Part shown: one piece after another, positions 56,687-64,000 of the stretch | Position numbering within the stretch: position 1 is the stretch's first letter | Layout of the letters: every line of letters begins with the position of its first letter | Source: an uncultured Ignavibacteria bacterium | GTDB lineage: Bacteria; Bacteroidota; Ignavibacteria; Kapaibacteriales; Kapaibacteriaceae | Assembly (NCBI GenBank): GCA_903939735.1 | Contig: CAJAIA010000035.1 | Span: 1-64,000, forward strand | Direction of reading: 5' to 3' | DNA: 64,000 nt | Notes under the pieces: generated by a model | What the model saw: only the letters and a program-made list of their open reading frames with translations | What the model was told of the DNA's origin: nothing | Databases searched by the model: none | Program-made: the position numbers and the translations under genes

Positions 56687-57580
56687 GTGGGAATGATTGC
56701 AAGTGTTCGTGCAATGGTGCTCGTTGGAGCATTCGGATTGGTTGTTTCTGGGGCAATGGCTCAACAAGCTAATCTCAACCTCGAAGGCACCATCCGGGAC
56801 TCCGTCACCGGCAAGCCAGTAGGGTGTAAGATCTTCATCTACACACCGTCTGGCAAGCGTATCTCCATCTCCTCGAACAGCAAGGATGGATCGTACCTTC
56901 AAACGCTCTCCGAGGCCGGTCCGCACAAGGTTGCCTGCACAGGCTACAACGTCTATCGTAAAGAAGTGGTCGTCGAGATTCCTAAGGCTGAGAAGTTCAA
57001 GATCATCAAGCACGATATTTCAGTTCGCGAGGTTGTCGAGGGCTCGCAGTTAGCGTCCGTGATGAACGCGTTCGACCGCAATGCAGCAACGCTGACACCT
57101 GCCGGAAAGGCTGCCGTTGATCAGTTCAGCGAGATTCTGCGTGTCAACCAAGAAATGAACCTTGTTGTGACTGTTGCGCCCGATGAAGACCAGCTCACAA
57201 TGGTCAAGGCACAGGCAGATGCTGCGTATGCAAAGGAACTTGATGCGTGGAAGAAAGCAACAAAGAAGCTCAAGAAGGGGCAGACAGCGCCCCCTGAACC
57301 AGTAAAGGCTGCCGACCCAGCAGATCCCAACACCGATCTGATTGCACGGCGCATCGCCACGATCAAGGAACTCACCAAGGCCGTGAAGATGGGCGACGTG
57401 CGTGTTTCCTACGTTGCTAAGCCACTCGCAGCACCAGTTGCACCAGCGCCAGTTACTCCGGCTGCCGTTGACCCGAAGAAAAAAGGCAAGGCACCGGCGG
57501 CAAAAGCCGTAGCTCCTGTCGCACCAGCACAACCGACAATCGTTGTGACCATCGGCAAGGTGAAGAAGCTGTACGAATAA
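56687..57580 (+). CDS. Exported carboxypeptidase-regulatory-like protein with OmpA-like remnant
   Basis: A 297-residue exported protein. GTG 56687 has GAAGGGA 7 nt upstream. Its signal peptide is MGMIASVRAMVLVGAFGLVV, cleaved near AMAQ. Residues about 30-110 are a CarboxypepD_reg beta-sandwich (LEGTIRDSVTGKPVGCKIFI). Residues about 120-250 resemble an OmpA-like fold (LTPAGKAAVDQFSEILRVNQ ... RRIATIKELTKAV), with the usual ligand residues not obvious. An inserted charged coiled region (KKATKKLKKGQ) splits it. The C-terminus is rich in Ala, Pro and Lys, then a last strand. Probably a periplasmic or outer-membrane linker protein. Unrecognised beyond domains. Confidence 0.72.
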   Translation: MGMIASVRAMVLVGAFGLVVSGAMAQQANLNLEGTIRDSVTGKPVGCKIFIYTPSGKRISISSNSKDGSYLQTLSEAGPHKVACTGYNVYRKEVVVEIPKAEKFKIIKHDISVREVVEGSQLASVMNAFDRNAATLTPAGKAAVDQFSEILRVNQEMNLVVTVAPDEDQLTMVKAQADAAYAKELDAWKKATKKLKKGQTAPPEPVKAADPADPNTDLIARRIATIKELTKAVKMGDVRVSYVAKPLAAPVAPAPVTPAAVDPKKKGKAPAAKAVAPVAPAQPTIVVTIGKVKKLYE

Positions 57581-57647
57581 GCAGCGCTGGATTCCAGGTA
57601 TTCATGTGCATAATCTCCGACCCCTTGGGCGCGGAGCGGGAGGTATA

Positions 57648-57660
57648 TTTCGGACCGAAA
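57648..57660. promoter_or_regulatory. 13-bp palindrome TTTCGG-A-CCGAAA upstream of clpC
   Basis: A perfect inverted repeat 67 nt upstream of the clpC start, next to TATATTTC, which is a one-mismatch form of the TAnnTTTG box. It could be an operator for stress control of clpC, but no regulator is known for it. The rest of 57581-57727 holds only a weak CTCCG/CGGAG hairpin near 57616. Confidence 0.4.
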
Positions 57661-57727
57661 ACGTAACAGAACTGCGCGCTGTACGTCGTAGGAAGGAATG
57701 TTCACCGTTCCCTAAGGAATACCTGCC

Positions 57728-60247
57728 ATGGAAGGCAACTTTTCCAACCGAGTACAAGATGTGATCCGCCTTAGTCGGGAGGAAGCATTGCGTCTCGGAC
57801 ACGATTACATTGGCACCGAGCACCTGCTCCTCGGGATTATCCGCGAGGGCGAGGGTATCGGTGTTAAGATTTTGCGCAATCTCGGCGTTGAGCTCGGGAA
57901 GCTCAAGCGCGCGGTCGAGGATACGGTGCGTTCGATGAGCGGACCGTTGACGATCGGAAACATCCCATTGACGAAGCAGGCAGAGAAGGTGCTCAAAATC
58001 ACCTATCTCGAGGCCAAGCTGTACAAGTCTGACGTCATCGGCACTGAGCACCTGTTGCTGTCATTGCTGCGCGACGAAGACAACATTGCTGCGCAGATTC
58101 TCGGTCAGTTCTCGGTGAACTACGATGCGGTGCGCAAGGAGCTCGACGCATACCTCAGCGGACGCCCAACGACGGGTCCGACCAGACCTGAAAAGGGGCC
58201 AAACGGAGGTCGTACGAAGGCCGCTCCGGAGCGTGCGAAGACGCCTGTGTTGGACAATTTCGGTCGTGACCTCACGAAGCTTGCGGTCGAAGGTAAGCTC
58301 GACCCCGTGATCGGACGCGACAAGGAAATCCAGCGCGTGGCGCAAGTTCTCTCGCGTCGCAAGAAGAACAACCCAGTCCTGATTGGTGAGCCCGGCGTCG
58401 GCAAAACTGCCATCGTCGAAGGTCTTGCGCTCCGGATCATTGATCGAAAAGTATCGCGTGTGCTCTTCGACAAGCGCATCGTGACGCTCGACCTTGCAGC
58501 ACTTGTTGCTGGCACGAAGTATCGTGGTCAGTTCGAAGAGCGCATGAAGGCCGTGATGAACGAGCTTGAAAAGGCGAAGGACGTGATCCTCTTCATCGAC
58601 GAGCTGCACACGATCGTCGGAGCAGGTGGTGCATCAGGCTCGCTTGACGCATCGAACATGTTCAAGCCAGCGTTGGCGCGGGGCGACATCCAATGTATTG
58701 GTGCCACGACGCTCGACGAATACCGTCAATTCATTGAGAAGGACGGAGCACTCGACCGCCGCTTCCAGAAGATTGTTGTCGATCCGCCAACAGCCGATGA
58801 GGCCATGCAGATCCTGACGAACGTCAAGGAGCGCTACGAACAGCATCACGGTGTACGCTACACAGATGAAGCAGTACGTGCGTGTGTGCTTATGGCAGAC
58901 CGGTACATCACCGATCGATTCCTTCCAGACAAAGCGCTCGATGTGATGGATGAAGCTGGTGCACGAGTGCATCTCGGCAACATCAAGGTTCCGAAGGAAG
59001 TGCTTGAACTCGAAGAGAAGATCGAGGAAGTTCGTGTTCTAAAGAACTCAGTGGTCAAGTCCCAGAACTTCGAAGAAGCAGCGCGTTTGCGTGATCTCGA
59101 GAAGAAGCATCAGGCTGACCTTGAAACGGCGAAAGAAGAATGGGAAAGCAAGTCGGGTGAGGTCGTCTTTGACGTAACTGAAGAAGACGTTGCTGATGTG
59201 ATTGCGATGATGACCGGTATTCCGGTCAACCGCATTGCAGAGGGCGAGACAGCCAAGTTGCTCAAGATGGGTGAAGAGCTTCGTGCGCAGGTCATCGGTC
59301 AAGACGAAGCCGTTGAGCATCTGGCTAAGGCTATTCGTCGTGCCCGTGCTGGACTGAAGGATCCGAACCGTCCAATCGGTTCATTCATGTTCTTGGGTCC
59401 GACCGGCGTCGGCAAAACCGAGCTTGCCAAAGCGCTCGCACGCTACATGTTCGACAGTGAAGACGCGCTCATCCGCATCGACATGTCGGAGTACATGGAG
59501 AAGTTCACCGTATCGCGACTTGTAGGCGCACCTCCCGGGTATGTCGGGTACGAAGAGGGCGGACAGCTCACGGAGAAGGTTCGTCGCAAACCGTACTCGA
59601 TTGTGTTGCTTGATGAAATCGAGAAAGCGCACCCGGATGTGTTCAACATCCTGTTGCAAGTGTTTGATGATGGTCAGCTCACGGACGGACTCGGACGTCG
59701 CGTTGACTTCAAGAACACGATTATCATCATGACATCCAACGTTGGCATGCGGGATGTAAAGGCCGGTGGTCGCATTGGCTTTACGACCGATGCTGCCACG
59801 GACGACTACGACAACATGAAGAGCACCGTGGAAGAGACCATGAAGCGGTTGTTCAATCCTGAATTCTTGAATCGTATCGACGAGTACGTGATCTTCCGTT
59901 CGCTCAAGAAGGAAGACATGTACAAGATCATCGATCTCCAGCTCAAGCGCGTGCTCAAGCGTCTTGCCGCGAAGAGCATTACGCTCGACTTGGCAAAGTC
60001 TGCGAAAGAGTTTCTTGCCGAGAAGGGCTTTGACGAAAAGTATGGTGCGCGTCCACTTCGCCGCACAATTCAGCGCTTCGTTGAAGATCCAATCTCAGAG
60101 GAACTTCTCAAGGGCATGTTTACCGAGGGCTCTACGATTAAGGGCAAACTCGACAAGAAGACAAGCACCGTGGTGTTCTCGCTAGCCAAGCCAAAGGGCG
60201 GCGATGCACTCGAAGAACATGAAGAGGCCGAAGCGCACGAAGACTAA
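57728..60247 (+). CDS. clpC: ATP-dependent Clp protease ATP-binding subunit ClpC
   Basis: An 839-residue AAA+ unfoldase that feeds ClpP. The N-terminal double Clp-N repeat (about 1-145) holds substrate adaptors. AAA-1 has Walker [14 protein letters not shown] near 219 and Walker [16 protein letters not shown] near 285. The middle UVR coiled coil [18 protein letters not shown] near 445 marks ClpC rather than ClpB. AAA-2 has [15 protein letters not shown] near 556 and [16 protein letters not shown] near 625, and the ClpP-docking loop [14 protein letters not shown] near 672 follows. The acidic tail [11 protein letters not shown] ends inside a 13-bp hairpin whose loop contains the stop codon. Confidence 0.96.
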   Translation: MEGNFSNRVQDVIRLSREEALRLGHDYIGTEHLLLGIIREGEGIGVKILRNLGVELGKLKRAVEDTVRSMSGPLTIGNIPLTKQAEKVLKITYLEAKLYKSDVIGTEHLLLSLLRDEDNIAAQILGQFSVNYDAVRKELDAYLSGRPTTGPTRPEKGPNGGRTKAAPERAKTPVLDNFGRDLTKLAVEGKLDPVIGRDKEIQRVAQVLSRRKKNNPVLIGEPGVGKTAIVEGLALRIIDRKVSRVLFDKRIVTLDLAALVAGTKYRGQFEERMKAVMNELEKAKDVILFIDELHTIVGAGGASGSLDASNMFKPALARGDIQCIGATTLDEYRQFIEKDGALDRRFQKIVVDPPTADEAMQILTNVKERYEQHHGVRYTDEAVRACVLMADRYITDRFLPDKALDVMDEAGARVHLGNIKVPKEVLELEEKIEEVRVLKNSVVKSQNFEEAARLRDLEKKHQADLETAKEEWESKSGEVVFDVTEEDVADVIAMMTGIPVNRIAEGETAKLLKMGEELRAQVIGQDEAVEHLAKAIRRARAGLKDPNRPIGSFMFLGPTGVGKTELAKALARYMFDSEDALIRIDMSEYMEKFTVSRLVGAPPGYVGYEEGGQLTEKVRRKPYSIVLLDEIEKAHPDVFNILLQVFDDGQLTDGLGRRVDFKNTIIIMTSNVGMRDVKAGGRIGFTTDAATDDYDNMKSTVEETMKRLFNPEFLNRIDEYVIFRSLKKEDMYKIIDLQLKRVLKRLAAKSITLDLAKSAKEFLAEKGFDEKYGARPLRRTIQRFVEDPISEELLKGMFTEGSTIKGKLDKKTSTVVFSLAKPKGGDALEEHEEAEAHED

Positions 60248-60260
60248 TCGTGCGCTTCGG
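60228..60260 (+). terminator. 13-bp hairpin containing the clpC stop in its loop
   Basis: Left arm 60228-60240 (CCGAAGCGCACGA) and right arm 60248-60260 are perfect complements. The 7-nt loop AGACTAA holds the TAA stop of clpC. No T-tract follows (next bases TGCTTTG), so it would be a weak intrinsic terminator or an mRNA stabiliser. Confidence 0.6.
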
Positions 60261-60274
60261 TGCTTTGCACCGAA
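60256..60274 (+). promoter_or_regulatory. 8-bp hairpin overlapping the clpC 3' hairpin
   Basis: Arms TTCGGTGC (60256-60263) and GCACCGAA (60267-60274) around TTT form a perfect 8-bp stem. It shares TTCGG with the upstream 13-bp hairpin, so the two structures are mutually exclusive. It precedes the uracil-DNA glycosylase start. Confidence 0.55.
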
Positions 60275-60277
60275 CAA

Positions 60278-60285
60278 TACAATTG
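60278..60285 (+). promoter_or_regulatory. Degenerate -7 box TACAATTG
   Basis: One mismatch to TAnnTTTG; it ends 4 nt before the GTG start at 60290, the same geometry as the leaderless boxes elsewhere in the window. Confidence 0.4.
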
Positions 60286-60289
60286 CACT

Positions 60290-61036
60290 GTGGCATTCGA
60301 TCAAACTCTCCTCACCGCATATCTACGACAGCAGATACAGATGTACGGCCAGCACCAGTACGTTGTGCATGCCGATCCTGCTTCAGTTGTAGCTGATCTG
60401 AACACAGAGCCAGTACGCGACCACGAACCGGAAGTCACGGAGATTATCGAGATGCCTGCTTCATCGACAGAGAGCTGGGCGGTTGCGTCCACGCTCGGAG
60501 ACTTGCACGACCAAATCTGTACCTGCATGCAGTGTCCACTTGGGCACACACGCACCAACTTCGTTTTTGGAAGTGGAAATCCGAACGCCGACATCATGGT
60601 GATTGGCGAAGCTCCCGGTGCAGATGAAGATGAGCAGGGTTTGCCATTTGTTGGACGTGCCGGACAGTTGCTGACGAAGATCCTTGAAGCGGTGTCGCTC
60701 TCACGTGATGAAGTCTACATCTGCAACATCCTCAAGTGCCGTCCGCCGAATAACCGCAAGCCCCTTGCCGGCGAGACTGATCAGTGTGAGCCCTATTTGT
60801 GGAAGCAGATTGAACTCGTGCAGCCGAAGCTGATCCTTGCATTAGGATTGACTGCTGCCAACACGTTGCTCAAGAACAAAGAATCCATGACGAATCTTCG
60901 CGGGAAGATTCACGACTATCATGGAATTCGTACGCTTGTTACCTACCATCCCGCAGCGCTGCTGCGCAATCCCGAATGGAAGAAGTTTACGTGGGACGAC
61001 GTCAAACATCTTCGCAATCTCTATGATGCCTCATGA
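60290..61036 (+). CDS. Family 4 (Fe-S type) uracil-DNA glycosylase
   Basis: A 248-residue DNA repair enzyme removing uracil. Cysteines for a 4Fe-4S cluster lie in CTCMQCPLGHTR and later in CNILKCRPPNNRKP with a downstream CEPYLW. GEAPGADEDEQGLPFVGRAG near 108 is the family 4 motif A, and VTYHPAALLRNPEWKK near 220 is motif B. The first 70 residues form an N-terminal extension. I start at GTG 60290 (MAFDQTLLTAYL), as the frame upstream is only hairpin sequence. The gene overlaps ddl by 4 nt (ATGA). Confidence 0.9.
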   Translation: MAFDQTLLTAYLRQQIQMYGQHQYVVHADPASVVADLNTEPVRDHEPEVTEIIEMPASSTESWAVASTLGDLHDQICTCMQCPLGHTRTNFVFGSGNPNADIMVIGEAPGADEDEQGLPFVGRAGQLLTKILEAVSLSRDEVYICNILKCRPPNNRKPLAGETDQCEPYLWKQIELVQPKLILALGLTAANTLLKNKESMTNLRGKIHDYHGIRTLVTYHPAALLRNPEWKKFTWDDVKHLRNLYDAS

Positions 61037-62058
61037 ACATTGCCGTACTCCTTGGCGGGATTAGTCCCGAACGCAACATCTCAATGGTCAGCGGTCGAGC
61101 CGCAGTGAATGCCTTGCGTTCGCTGGGCCACAATGTCCGTCCGATCGATCCATCGCTTGGTGCAACCTGCATCTTGAGCGACAGTGATCTTGCTGCGGCA
61201 ACGCCACGCGCAGTAACCGATGAAGAGCTCGCTGCGTTTCGTCCATCAGCGCTGATGGAGTGCGTAACATCATCAGCCTTCGACGGTATCGACTGCGCGT
61301 TCATTCTCCTGCACGGACGTTACGGTGAGGACGGGTACATTCAATCGCTCCTCGATCTACGCGGCATCCCATACACAGGCAGCACGATGCTCGCCAGTGC
61401 AGCTGCGATGGATAAGGGGCTTTCGAAGATGCTGTTTCAGGTTGCCGGAATTCCAACTGCGCCATGGGTGACAGTGACGCCTGATCAAGCCGGTGATCAT
61501 GCGGTGATCGAGCAAGTTCTTGCAGAGATCGAGGGAGGCTTGGTTGTCAAGCCGAATGATCAGGGATCAACCGTTGGTATGACGATTCTTGAATCACCGA
61601 CTCTCGACACATTGAGCGAAGCAGTTCGTATTGCAGGACAGTTCTCATCGACAATCCTGATTGAGCGCTACATCTCTGGTCGTGAACTTACCGTTGCCGT
61701 GCTCGGCAACGACGCGCTTCCGATCATCGAGATCGCTCCGAAGGCAGGCTACTACGACTACACCAACAAGTACACCAAGGGAAACACCGAGTACCACTGT
61801 CCGGCCGACCTGACGCCGGAAGTTGAGGATCATGTGCGCAACCTCGCCGTTGCTGCACATCATGTACTTGGGTGCCGAGCATACAGCCGCGTTGATTTCC
61901 GACTGCGTGAGGACAACATCCCGTTCTGCTTGGAAGTCAATACGATTCCTGGATTCACCGAAACAAGTCTGGTGCCGATGGCGGCACGCGCGGCCGACAT
62001 GGAGTTTCCTGCGCTGTGTGAGGAGATCATGCGCTTGTCGGGTATCTTCGCAGCGTGA
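61033..62058 (+). CDS. ddl: D-alanine--D-alanine ligase
   Basis: Ddl joins two D-alanines for peptidoglycan in the cytoplasm. The 341-residue ATP-grasp enzyme opens MNIAVLLGGISPERNISMVS, whose GG..ERxxS turn is diagnostic. LLHGRYGEDGYIQSLLDLRG near 93 is the substrate loop, VVKPNDQGSTVGMTI near 170 binds ATP, and RVDFRLREDNIPFCLEVNTI with PGFTETSLVPMAA closes the Mg2+ and substrate sites. It overlaps the uracil-DNA glycosylase gene and the next kinase gene by 4 nt each. Confidence 0.96.
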   Translation: MNIAVLLGGISPERNISMVSGRAAVNALRSLGHNVRPIDPSLGATCILSDSDLAAATPRAVTDEELAAFRPSALMECVTSSAFDGIDCAFILLHGRYGEDGYIQSLLDLRGIPYTGSTMLASAAAMDKGLSKMLFQVAGIPTAPWVTVTPDQAGDHAVIEQVLAEIEGGLVVKPNDQGSTVGMTILESPTLDTLSEAVRIAGQFSSTILIERYISGRELTVAVLGNDALPIIEIAPKAGYYDYTNKYTKGNTEYHCPADLTPEVEDHVRNLAVAAHHVLGCRAYSRVDFRLREDNIPFCLEVNTIPGFTETSLVPMAARAADMEFPALCEEIMRLSGIFAA

Positions 62059-63056
62059 AAAACATACTCCTTACGGGCATCGGCAATGCCCTCGTCGATC
62101 TCGAATATCGCGTCACCGACGCCGAGCTTGCCAGCTTCGGCGTGAACAAGGGTGCGATGACGCTCACCGAACCGTCACGTCAGCACGACATGATACAAGC
62201 GCTCGGCGAGCGCGACGTGCATCGCTGCAGTGGCGGATCTGCTGCAAACACCATCATCGCATTTGCACAGTTTGGTGGAAGCGCAGCATACGCATCGCTC
62301 TTGGGTGCTGATCACTTCGGCAACTTCTACGCATCAGAGTTCAAGGATCTAGGAATCGTGCTGAACGCCGAACAGGTGAGTGGTGCGACAACCGGATCGT
62401 GTCTGGTGCTGATTACACCGGACAGTGAGCGAACACTCAACACCACGCTCGCGATCAACACAGATTTCTCGCCGCGTCACGTGGACGAGAACCTGATCAA
62501 GGCCAGCGAGTGGGTATACATCGAAGGCTACAAGCTGACAGATGATAACGGCGCTGAAGCTGTGGACCATGCGCTCTTCTACGCCAAGAAGCACAACACA
62601 CGCGTTGCGATCAGCTGTTCTGATGGGTTCATCATCGATGTCTTCGGCGATCGACTCCGCTCGGTGCTGCAGCGTGCAGACCTCGTGTTCTGTAACGAAC
62701 GCGAGGGAACAGGTCTAGCGCAAACCGATTCGGTACACGATGCATACAACTACCTCGTAGCGACGTATCCCAACGCCGTGCTTACAGCCGGAGCCGAGGG
62801 TTCGCGTGTGCGCTGGAACGGACTCGATGCGCAGATCCCTGCGTACAAGGTTCAGCCGGTGGATACCACCGGTGCAGGCGACATGTATGCTGGAGCCTTC
62901 CTGTATGGCGTGCTCCATCGTCATCATCCAGAGCATGCTGGTCGATTGGCATCCTATGCTTCAGCGCAAGTTGTTGCGCAGTATGGTGCCCGACTCCGCG
63001 CGAGCCACATCGACGTACGTGATACGGTACTTGCTAACGCCACAACCATTGCATAG
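62055..63056 (+). CDS. PfkB-family carbohydrate/nucleoside kinase (adenosine kinase-like)
   Basis: A 333-residue ribokinase-fold kinase. GTG start at 62055 overlaps ddl (GTGA). HRCSGGSAANTIIAFAQFGG near 60 is PfkB signature 1, and VDTTGAGDMYAGAFLYG near 275 is signature 2 with the catalytic Asp. The overall pattern most resembles bacterial adenosine kinase-like enzymes, but ribose or other sugars are possible. It is the last complete gene of the clpC-ddl region. Confidence 0.89.
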   Translation: MKNILLTGIGNALVDLEYRVTDAELASFGVNKGAMTLTEPSRQHDMIQALGERDVHRCSGGSAANTIIAFAQFGGSAAYASLLGADHFGNFYASEFKDLGIVLNAEQVSGATTGSCLVLITPDSERTLNTTLAINTDFSPRHVDENLIKASEWVYIEGYKLTDDNGAEAVDHALFYAKKHNTRVAISCSDGFIIDVFGDRLRSVLQRADLVFCNEREGTGLAQTDSVHDAYNYLVATYPNAVLTAGAEGSRVRWNGLDAQIPAYKVQPVDTTGAGDMYAGAFLYGVLHRHHPEHAGRLASYASAQVVAQYGARLRASHIDVRDTVLANATTIA

Positions 63057-63065
63057 GTAACCCCC

Positions 63066-64000
63066 GTGGTCCGCTGTCGACATGCGCTTCTCAGTGTTGT
63101 GCTCTTCGTCCTGATAGCACCTGTGCTTTCAGCGCAGAGTGGTATGACGTACGATGAATTTGCGCGGCGCCTTACGCCTTACTTTGCGGAAGAGCTCATT
63201 CAAGACATACGTCCAGCACTTCCACAGGGCTCGGCGTATCGCATCTGGGGATGGGACGTCGGTGATTTCAGCGGCGACGGTAATTACGACCTCGCCATTT
63301 CGGTGAACGTCCTCGGCACGCGCAAGCGCGAAAACTTCGTCTACCTCTTCGTCGACACAGAGGGGTTCCTCGTGAACATCGGGAAGCTTCCGTTCGCCTA
63401 CATCGATCTTCCCCTTGAGGTTGGTGTTGTTGTTAAGGAGCAGACCTGCTACATCACACAGAAACGACGAAGCGACGATTGGATGATTCGCGGATATCGC
63501 TTTGGCGAAGGAAGCATCGTGCTCGTTGATGAGTTCGTGAGTGATCGTGTTGAGTCGTTCGGACATGAGACGTTTCGGTCGTACCAGACCCTTGAGACGC
63601 AGGAACGGTTTATCACCAACGATGGCGATCTGGCCTTTGCCACCGACTATGGTGTGATTCCGGCATACAGTCGCGGACGTCAGGTGTACGCCGGATATGT
63701 CCCTGAAATTGCTGCTTCGCGCATCAAGCATGTGGTCAATGGAGCGTTCTGGTGGACTGATGAGCGGGACGCGTCACTCCGAGCACGGGTGGTCTACGAC
63801 AACGATTACCTGTATTTCCGGGTAACAGTCCAGGATTCGACCATTATTACCGGTTGGTGCGACACCTGTGCGGCCGACCGACTCGATATTTGGTTTGACG
63901 TGACGCCGGCCGACGAACTCGGTGGATCGAGGTATATCCAGAACATCAAACGGTCGACCATCACCCCACGGTCTAGCACCGATAGTGGGTTGTTCGCCTT
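63066..64000 (+). CDS. Exported protein with FG-GAP-like and CBM9-like regions, cut by window edge
   Basis: The frame is open from GTG 63066 to the right edge (311 codons). RHALLSVVLFVLIAPVLSAQ is a signal peptide. WDVGDFSGDGNYDLAISVN near 65 resembles an FG-GAP/VCBS calcium loop. YDNDYLYFRVTVQDST near 245 with the later DRLDIWFDVTPADE matches a CBM9-like domain. Two cysteines near 265 (CDTC) may pair. The rest is beyond the window. A minus-strand frame of 200 codons in the same place is a shadow. Confidence 0.82.
   Translation, partial: MVRCRHALLSVVLFVLIAPVLSAQSGMTYDEFARRLTPYFAEELIQDIRPALPQGSAYRIWGWDVGDFSGDGNYDLAISVNVLGTRKRENFVYLFVDTEGFLVNIGKLPFAYIDLPLEVGVVVKEQTCYITQKRRSDDWMIRGYRFGEGSIVLVDEFVSDRVESFGHETFRSYQTLETQERFITNDGDLAFATDYGVIPAYSRGRQVYAGYVPEIAASRIKHVVNGAFWWTDERDASLRARVVYDNDYLYFRVTVQDSTIITGWCDTCAADRLDIWFDVTPADELGGSRYIQNIKRSTITPRSSTDSGLFA

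Noticed and set aside
63129..63731. 200-codon minus-strand frame near the right edge
   Set aside because: The plus strand carries a signal peptide and FG-GAP/CBM9-like motifs through the same bases.

Overview
The window reads as a chromosomal segment of a free-living bacterium from the Bacteroidota/Chlorobiota/Ignavibacteriota radiation; a Kapabacteria-like lineage is my best guess, which is inference. The reasons are visible in the sequence. At least six secreted proteins end in type IX secretion (T9SS) type-A-like C-terminal domains, a DUF5686-type CarboxypepD_reg outer-membrane protein is present, and many gene starts are preceded by the Bacteroidota -7 promoter element TAnnTTTG. Base composition is moderately GC-rich and coding density is very high. 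I saw no rRNA, tRNA, prophage or CRISPR array.

Layout: 1-2922 (minus) is a tight GNAT-like / yebC / purF operon, with purF cut by the window edge. 2995-7291 holds an M28 peptidase convergent with a glycosyltransferase and an M28-PDZ peptidase. 7363-14608 (plus) holds a flippase, a very large Asp-box T9SS lipoprotein candidate, a YggS-type PLP protein and a CPA2 antiporter. 14609-15333 is a small mobile unit carrying an IS200-like Y1 (RAYT-type) transposase with hairpins and a tandem array. It is flanked by a perfect 25-bp direct repeat formed from the tail-to-tail 3' ends of the antiporter gene and a cytochrome c/copper monooxygenase gene.

16993-22157 (plus) carries the DUF5686 protein, prfB with a programmed frameshift, acpS and purK. 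22161-26813 (minus) is an envelope operon: tatC, polyprenyl synthase, BI-1/YccA, TPR protein, LptF/G. An inverted-repeat-rich intergenic region separates it from dnaA (plus). 28672-30888 (minus) is an FtsE-like ATPase, dapB, a DUF1573 protein and an EVE protein. 30898-34745 holds an AI-2E exporter, a deoxyhypusine-synthase-like protein, a secreted endonuclease/phosphatase-fold protein and a PH-like membrane protein. 34763-38663 (plus) is a MOP-superfamily transporter, a double-ATPase peptide ABC protein and an MlaF-like ATPase. 38699-45462 (plus) is a T9SS beta-propeller protein, a barrel-plus-two-OmpA-domains protein and a class V aminotransferase.

45428-50128 (minus) is dnaX, bcp, an unusual TatD / outer-membrane-protein fusion, upp and a small unknown gene. 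50172-64000 (plus) has two tandem T9SS subtilases, an enoyl-CoA hydratase, a carboxypeptidase-regulatory protein, clpC, a family-4 uracil-DNA glycosylase, ddl, a PfkB kinase and a truncated secreted protein.

Most of the window is housekeeping plus T9SS surface biology. The signals most worth following are the Y1-transposase unit with its 25-bp flanking duplication, the in-frame TatD-outer-membrane fusion with an internal signal peptide, and a set of genes whose TAnnTTTG box ends only 3-6 nt before the start codon, implying leaderless mRNAs.
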